Shown: one piece after another, positions 58,161 through 64,000 of the stretch
Layout of the letters: every line of letters starts with the position of its first letter
How positions within the stretch are numbered: the stretch's first letter is position 1
Assembly: GCA_026225945.1 (NCBI GenBank)
Contig: JAMJFZ010000596.1
Location: 2,725,001-2,789,000 of the forward strand
Source of the DNA: Cricetomys ansorgei
Lineage: Eukaryota; Chordata; Mammalia; Rodentia; Nesomyidae
Direction: 5' to 3'
DNA: 64,000 nt
The notes under the pieces: generated by a model
The model's input: the letters and a program-made list of their open reading frames with translations, nothing else
Database searches by the model: none
Told to the model about the DNA's origin: nothing
Made by a program: the position numbers and the translations under genes

Positions 58161-58335
58161 TCCTCATATGGACTATTCATATTGTTTTAGTAAGTTTAAT
58201 AAGGTTTAATAAATTAATAAGTCTAAAGACTATGCTCTAATTTTCTGTAAATGGGAAATTTTGATAATATTTAAAACTGCTTATTATTTATGAAATAAAA
58301 CAAATGGTTTCATATAAAATTCATAACCTGCCTCA

Positions 58336-58440
58336 TTTTTTTTTTTTTTTGTGCTGTAGCCCTGGCTGTCTTAGAACTTGCTATATAGTCCAGGATGGCC
58401 TAAAACCCACAGATTCCCACCAGTCACCACACCCAGCTTC
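58336..58440 (-). mobile_element. B1 SINE
   Basis: Poly(T), then GCCCTGGCTGTCTTAGAACT, ATAGTCCAGGATGGCCTAAA, CAGTCACCACACCCAGC: reverse-complement B1 lacking part of the middle. Confidence 0.85.
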
Positions 58441-59407
58441 CTGCTGCTTTTAACAATTTGTCTGACGGACTTTAAATCTGTAGGCCTCTGTGTCTGCAGT
58501 CGGGGCAACCTGTCTCTTCCAGTGTCTGACCTCAGTCCCCCAGGACGAAGCCACCACCACAGGGCAGTTTCACCACAGAGCGTTAGGAGCTTCAACAAGG
58601 CCGAGACCCATCTCTCTCCCAAGCCCAGGAACAGTTTGGTCACCTGCCATGGGACGATGAGCGCAGCGGACTGGGGACCAGGCTCTCCTGTCTCCTCCTC
58701 TGGATTGAACCCCACCCCTGAGAGTCCTCACCTCTATCAGAGTAGAGCTGGAACAGGGCCCTTCTCACGTTTCCCCCTCCAGCTCCCCAAACACTGTGTG
58801 GCCCACGAGGCGCTGGGCCTAAGGCTGGTCCTGAGGAGACACTGCCCGGTTCACTCCCCCAGTGCTGAACTGAGACATCTCACTGGAGGTGACCAGCGCT
58901 GAGCTGGGAACTCGCAGTCCTGTTTATTCGTCTCACAGGCAGAAAACAGCAGTGGTGAACCCCAGCTGAGTTCCCGCCACACACACGTTCCCATCTGGCA
59001 GGACATGAGACAGTCTTTGCGGCGTTCTCTGGGGCTCTGCCCACAGCTTCCCAGCCCCTCTCAGTCCCAAGGTACCGCTCGGGACCTCGTTCTCTAGCTT
59101 TCTTCTCCCAGTGTTTCTGCGTATGGCGTGATCAGAGGGGAGCAGCTCCAGCAGGGTTCTGAGAAACCCTTTGCTCTTTGGCTCCACTTATCATTTCCCA
59201 TTGCTGGGATATTCCCGCTCGCTTAGCCTGGCCCTTTAAGCCCATTTCTTGCTGACCTTATAGGACCTGGGTTGGGCTATCCCGTCCCATCCTCTACTGG
59301 AGCCCTCCATGTTTACTGCACTGGTGACTCAATGCTGAAGGAAACAGGTGACTTGACTTCCGTGCTAGGGGAAGACAGCCTGAGTGATTCCAGGCACACG
59401 CGCTTAC

Positions 59408-59524
59408 CTTCTGCTTGAGTGCCTCCAAAGACTCAAACTCCAGTCTGGCCAGCTTCATCTGGACGTGCCGTGGTTTGTCAGGGATGGCAAACGCAAGTAT
59501 GAACTTCAAAGCCAAGAGTGCATG
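59408..59524 (-). CDS. Ano10: Ano10 penultimate coding exon: last membrane helix
   Basis: 117-bp exon, phase 0 at both ends, 39 codons. On the minus strand it follows acceptor GGTCTTTCTTTTGCAG and ends at donor GTAAGC. It encodes [20 protein letters not shown], then [34 protein letters not shown] is the end of the last transmembrane helix of TMEM16K, and the following charged helix is the start of the cytosolic C-terminal segment. The match to mammalian ANO10 as I know it is almost complete. It joins the last exon at 33794-33859 across a 25.5 kb intron. Upstream Ano10 exons lie beyond the right edge of the window. Confidence 0.97.
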
Positions 59525-61395
59525 CTGCAAAAGAAAGACCTCATGTTGAGACCTTTTGCCCACCTGTTGCCAGGAGATGAGCTAGATCCTAAAGGACCTG
59601 GGGCCCTTTCTGTTAATTTTAGGGATTCTTGAATTAGTAGCCCCAACATATCAAAGACCAATCAGGGCAGGAGTTGCACTAGCCCGGTCTGCTGTGGTCC
59701 ACCCAACAGGACTGGCCTATTCTGCTTTTCTCCTTTAAAGTAAGTCATTGTCATAAACTGATATCATCTGCCACTCTCTGTGCTTTGTAGAAAAGTTTAC
59801 TCCACAGTCTGCCACAAAACATTTGACCTGTATACTAATGAGCAACATGCTCGGTGTACAACATTCTCCATCAGCTCCTTTCTCTGCACCCCCTCCGTGC
59901 CCCAACTATACTGCAGCCTGAATTACAGCCGGTGTAAGTGCCTAGAACTCTCTGGTCTGAGTTTACAGCCGGTGTAGGCACCTGGAACTCTCTATTATCC
60001 TCTTGTGCAGATGCACAAGTAGCTGTAGTTCCTTTCATGACATAATAACCGTTAAACACTGATGGGCTGACTGTGGGCTCACAGAGCACAGTGTGCCATC
60101 TCAGACACGAGCAGCTGAGTACTGTTTCCTTCTCCTCTGGCACCATGAAGAAGCACCCATGACATGGCATGAGGTTTCAGTCAGGCAGACAGGAAGCACC
60201 GCCTCTGAATCCCACACAGCAGATGCACAGCCACACCCTCAAAGAACGAAGTCTGTGTGGGGATGGTGTGAACAACTGAGGATGCCCAGCAGCTGGGGTC
60301 TTAAAGGTAAGAAGGAAAGAGGAGGGGGTAAGGAAATCGACAGGAGAGCAGCAGCTGAGGATGGGTCACCCTGTTCTGCTGACAGGGAAGACAGACGGCT
60401 GGAGAAGGAAACGAACCCTTACAGGAAGCTTTCCAAAGGCGGAGGAGAAATGAACGGTGACTCCGGAGGATGGGACGGCACAGGGGTCGGCGCTGCACTC
60501 AACTGAGAAACGCCATGGCCAGAAGACCTGGAATTAGCAGTTCCCAGCCAGACCCAGCGGAGCAGTGGTCTGGAGTGACCCAGGATGGGAGGACGGTGGC
60601 TGCCAAACTCAACACGGCAGATGCTTAGGCAAACAAGAACCCAAAACAGCACTGAGCAGACATCCTCACGTGCTGTAGACAGCTCAGACTGAACACATCC
60701 ACAAAGGACATGAACGAGACCAGGCTAGGCTGCGCCTTATCCTGTTATGGACATCATCATTAAACACAGTTAGCAGATGAAAAGGAACCTTCTTCCGGAG
60801 CCCCACCCCCACCCTGGCTCCGCCCACCTCTCCTAGCAGGTGTGCACCCTGGTTGGTGCCTTGGAGTCTTGGTGGGAACCAGTTTAAAAAACAAAGTGAA
60901 ACTAAGTCCCCCTGAGGCCTTGCTTCCCTGGGGCAGGGCGTCTGGAAGGGACATGGGCCCCTGCCAGGCCCCCCATCTTTACTTTAATACTGAATATCCA
61001 TCACTTTTGTAAGAGAGGAAACTTTACATTAAAAAAGGTTCTGCTCTGCCAGGCTCCCTGCTTACCTGGTCAAACTGCCAATTTGCCCAGAAAACAACTT
61101 ACAGCTCAGAGAATCTGGAGCCCAAGAATGAAGCAGCTCTGGGCTGTGGTCCCCTGGGGTCAGTGCTAGTAGATATTTAGTAGCTTCTAGCTACTTACCC
61201 GTACCTAATGTGCCAATGATCCCCTACATCAGCACCACTGCTTTCTGACTTTTTTACTTAAAGAAAAAGCTGAGATGGAACAGGACACAGATTTGAGGAA
61301 AAACACACTCAAAATGAAGAGCTTGGTGGAAGGAGCTTGTTCATGAAATAGAAGGCATCTTATTGGCACTAACTATAACTATTCATCGCAATATC

Positions 61396-61506
61396 CTTTG
61401 TTTCTGGAGACAAGGCTTTACTATGCAGACCAGACTGGCCTCAAGCTCACGATCCTCCAGCTTAGAACCAAGGGCCGGGTGACAGACACGCACCACCACA
61501 CCAGCA
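61396..61506 (-). mobile_element. B1 SINE, diverged
   Basis: TTTCTGGAGACAAGGCTTTA, CAGACCAGACTGGCCTCAAG, CTCACGATCCTCC, GACACGCACCACCACACC: reverse-complement B1 with several gaps. Confidence 0.8.
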
Positions 61507-62091
61507 ACACTCTTAAAGTACAACTCACAAAACTGTACATTAAACACAGAAAAAGAGGAGATACAGGAGAAAGAATAGGACCTCAGGAAACCAACTCTCA
61601 GGGCTCAACACCTTCCCGGCGACCTCGGCGGAGCAGCAGACAGCAGGCCGCCATTGGTCACTGCAGGGATGGGAACCCTGCAGGTCTAGTGCTAGGTCCT
61701 CAGGGAGTGGAGCCTCTGCGTTTGAGAAAACTAGAAAACTCTGGTTATGATCGAGAGCAGCAGCTGTTTTTCTAGCAGTGTGCGCCCAGCTCCAAGGCTT
61801 CTGAAACAAAATGCAAATCAGAGTCAAATTCTCGGGATCCTGATTTGACTCCTATCAGGCTTGCTGTGTGCAGCTGCCTCAAAACAACACAGGAAACTTC
61901 CTCAGAAAAAGAAAACCCCTCTGATCATCAGAAAAATTACCGGACAAATGCTAATTTATAGAAACAGTTCATGGAAAAGAGCTTTGGAGAGAATGTCACA
62001 GGTTACTCTTTCCTTTACCCGTTGGTCATGTTTTGTAGTTACTGTTACTGAAAGGATTTAAGAAATATAAAACCTAGGAATGCACCTGACT

Positions 62092-62447
62092 TGTTAGCAG
62101 TCACGTATGGGGGAAGGGGGATGTCTTCCCAGGAACAGCCTCCCCAGCCTCCTCCCCACCACCTATCAGCAGGGATTCTTCCTTCCCGGGCGCCACCCTG
62201 TCTCAAGGGTGGCTAGTCCAAGGGCACAGGTTGACCACGCCCCCCCTGGATCCCGCGTGCGCGAAACTCCCAACCAATTAGTCTAACATAGAGAGCTCTG
62301 AGGGGGAAGGGATCGGGCCCGCCATGCTCATCTCCTGCATGGGATAGGCGGGACCCGGAGCGCGCCGATTATTAATAAAGCCTCATGCGTTTGCAGCGGT
62401 CCGTATGTCTCGTGGCTTCTTAGAAATCCGCCCGGCTTGCCCTAACA
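62092..62447 (+). mobile_element. Endogenous retrovirus 5' LTR
   Basis: 356 bp bounded by perfect 6-bp inverted ends TGTTAG and CTAACA. It contains a CCAAT box (62274-62278), AATAAA (62374-62379) followed by CCTCATGCG...TGTCTCGTGG as a plausible R/U5, and is followed three bases later by a primer-binding site. Those four features together define an LTR. The family was not identified. It is in the opposite direction to Ano10, so its promoter and poly(A) signal would not act in the sense direction of the gene. Confidence 0.85.
62374..62379 (+). terminator. LTR poly(A) signal AATAAA
   Basis: Sits 68 bp before the LTR end, in the usual R-region position. Confidence 0.75.
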
Positions 62448-62450
62448 TAA

Positions 62451-62468
62451 TGGAGGCCCCAGCGAGAT
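62451..62468 (+). promoter_or_regulatory. Retroviral primer-binding site, tRNA-Gln-like
   Basis: TGGAGGCCCCAGCGAGAT begins three bases after the LTR end. It resembles the 3' end complement of tRNA-Gln (TGGAGGTCCCACCGAGAT from memory), differing at two positions. Several rodent elements related to gammaretroviruses use tRNA-Gln. Confidence 0.75.
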
Positions 62469-62523
62469 TGCCAGTGGCTCTAAGACCACGACGCTTTCGG
62501 ATCGGAGGCATTAGGAGCTCGAG

Positions 62524-62570
<47 letters not shown>

Positions 62571-64000
62571 TCGAAGTGTCTTATATGTCTGTCTCTTTCT
62601 GTATACGCACCAAGGGCTGCGCATCGGACGCAGGGGCCGGAGTGAGCGCCTGGCAGAGAGGAGCCGGCGTACGTGTGAGAGGAACGCGCCTGGCAAAGGA
62701 GCCGGCGCTCGTGTGTCCGTGGGTTCGGACGGAGGAAGCGCGCCTGGCATGCACGGAGTGCAGAGGCGATGTGGTTGAAGGAATTGAAGCACAGGTCTTC
62801 AGTTCCTGGAGGCGTGGGGTCTGGAGGGCCTCACACGGTCTGCTGGAATCTGAGACGGGATTCCCAGTTGTGTTTGTGTGTCTATGGACTTGGGACTTGA
62901 ACTGACTGATTGGGCGACTCTCATGGGAGACGGCTCTTGGTCCCGGCGGCCCCGCGCCACCCACAGCGGCGGCTGGTGGCCGCAGCTCTTCCAGAGCGCG
63001 CCGCTTGGGAGGGAAGTTGCGGCTGTGGGGTGGGGGGGGAAGGGTGCAGGGCAATGCTCCAGCGCCGCTCGCCCTGCCCCGCTGCCAGCGCTGCCCGCAG
63101 GCCGGGGCGGGGTGGTTACAGCTGCTGAGTGGGCCGAAAAGATAAAATTTAAAATCTGGATGCTTTTAGAAACAGCCCTTTTAAGGTATCTATGATTGAA
63201 GTCACAACGAGAACTGTGTTAAAAGTGTCCACGGGCTTAGAAAATGTCTCTGCTTATGTAGGGTCTGTTGTGTTGTCTGCTAACTTTGAACCGCATAATG
63301 GAGCATTTTCTCATGCTCGTTTTCCTTTTATTTATAAACTTGAAGTTAAGTTTGTTATGTTCTTGTGCCTTCTTGACTTAAAGAAAAAAACAGTTTCTCC
63401 TTTGGGCCCTGTATACTGTAGGAGACCCACAGTGAAGACTTAGAAAAGGAAAGACCTATTTTAACATCTCAGAGAAGGTAAGAGATGGTTTGAAGGAGCA
63501 GAAGGGCTGAGAAGTGAGTAACAGTTTGATTCTGGGAGCTATTTAAAAGTAAGGGCTGTATTTGAAGTGTGATGTGTCATGTTAATGTAGTGTAAAAAAA
63601 GAAAAAGAAAAAGAAAAAAAGAGGATGAGTGCAGTTCAGGAGAGGCCAAGATAGGTGTGGGCCTTAGTGTCTAGAGGTCTCTGGCCACTGCTTGTCGCTG
63701 TATTCTATATGCAGAGACAGTGATGGAGACAGTTTGGTGGAATAGTCATGTAGCTATCTTTTTGGCAAACATTAACATCTGTGCATATAGTATTTAAAGT
63801 CAAAAGTAGCCAGAACATAGTGACAAAATCACTCACTGCAATGTATCTGGCATATCAGGCACTTTTTATGTGTCCGGTTTAATTTACATTCCTATGCCCT
63901 TGCGCAGACATCAAGTTACATATGGAGAGGATGATTTTTAAATAAGTTAAATGATAATCACCAAGGGCACATTTTTTTAAATCAATGGCAGAGCCAGGGT
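62469..64000 (+). mobile_element. Internal retroviral leader, no gene visible
   Basis: GC-rich leader with a GT microsatellite (62526-62566), then from about 63120 AT-rich sequence with A-rich runs (63595-63622). No frame resembles gag, protease or polymerase within 1.5 kb of the primer site. Either the leader is long, the element is a non-coding defective type, or the retroviral part ends before 64000. The 166-codon frame starting at 62405 crosses LTR, primer site and GT repeat and is not a gene. Confidence 0.5.
62526..62566. repeat. (GT)n microsatellite in retroviral leader
   Basis: About 20 GT dinucleotides, 60 bp after the primer-binding site. Confidence 0.95.

Larger units (their letters stand above)
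33860..59407 (-). other. Ano10: Ano10 last intron, 25.5 kb
   Basis: Bounded by donor GTAAGC (59402-59407 on the minus strand) and the AG at 33860-33861. It contains more than ten tandem arrays, SINEs, two related LTRs of about 320 bp, a split URR1 element and a second copy of a dispersed rodent repeat. Stretches without anything recognised include 34050-36580, 38870-39840, 39960-41140, 45360-45990, 46300-48300, 49300-50590, 51110-52100, 53190-53800, 53940-54630, 54750-55360 and 58440-59400. Confidence 0.85.
59525..64000 (-). other. Ano10: Ano10 intron, continues beyond the window
   Basis: Contains a B1 (61396-61506) and, from 62092, the 5' part of an endogenous retrovirus in the opposite orientation to Ano10. 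59530-61390 and 61510-62090 show nothing recognisable. Confidence 0.85.

Noticed and set aside
62405..62905. 166-codon frame near the right end as a gag-like gene
   Set aside because: It begins inside the LTR, runs through the primer site and a GT repeat, and has no retroviral protein motif.

Overview
This window is nuclear DNA from a muroid rodent. The evidence is the set of interspersed repeats (B1, B2/B3 and ID/B4 SINEs, URR1-type hAT transposons, rodent LTR elements) and two mammalian genes with clean GT/AG exon borders. The species cannot be fixed from the sequence. It carries the 3' half of Snrk (SNF-related serine/threonine kinase, + strand) and, convergent to it, the 3' end of Ano10 (TMEM16K, - strand). 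SNRK followed by a tail-to-tail ANO10 is the known mammalian order.

Layout: 1-12485 is Snrk intron. Four Snrk coding exons follow at 12486-12627, 16890-17102, 19561-19695 and 21692-22853. They encode the end of the kinase domain, the UBA-like region and the long disordered C-terminal tail. The 3' UTR runs to a poly(A) signal at 25005-25010. An intergenic gap of about 8 kb holds a 2.4 kb minisatellite. The last Ano10 coding exon is at 33794-33859 (-), and the preceding one is at 59408-59524 (-), across a 25.5 kb intron full of tandem arrays and old transposons. The window ends in the next Ano10 intron, inside an endogenous retrovirus whose 5' LTR is 62092-62447. No bacterial, phage, CRISPR or operon-like feature is present.

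Three things stand out. First, the terminal Snrk exon reads through only if three separate single-base insertions are allowed (near 21764, 21878 and 22418). Together they add exactly three bases, so the reading frame returns to the proper C-terminus and stop. Second, that exon is extremely GC-rich (87-92% in two hand-counted 60-base rows) and its protein has drifted toward Gly/Ala/Arg/Pro. Third, there are at least 14 mini- or microsatellite arrays in 64 kb, including one of about 70 copies of a 32-35 bp unit and a 0.9 kb CA/CG array. GC-rich drift plus minisatellite density suggests a recombination-rich, possibly subtelomeric position. I found no convincing new protein-coding system. The long open frames outside Snrk and Ano10 are products of tandem repeats or shadows of the GC-rich exon.
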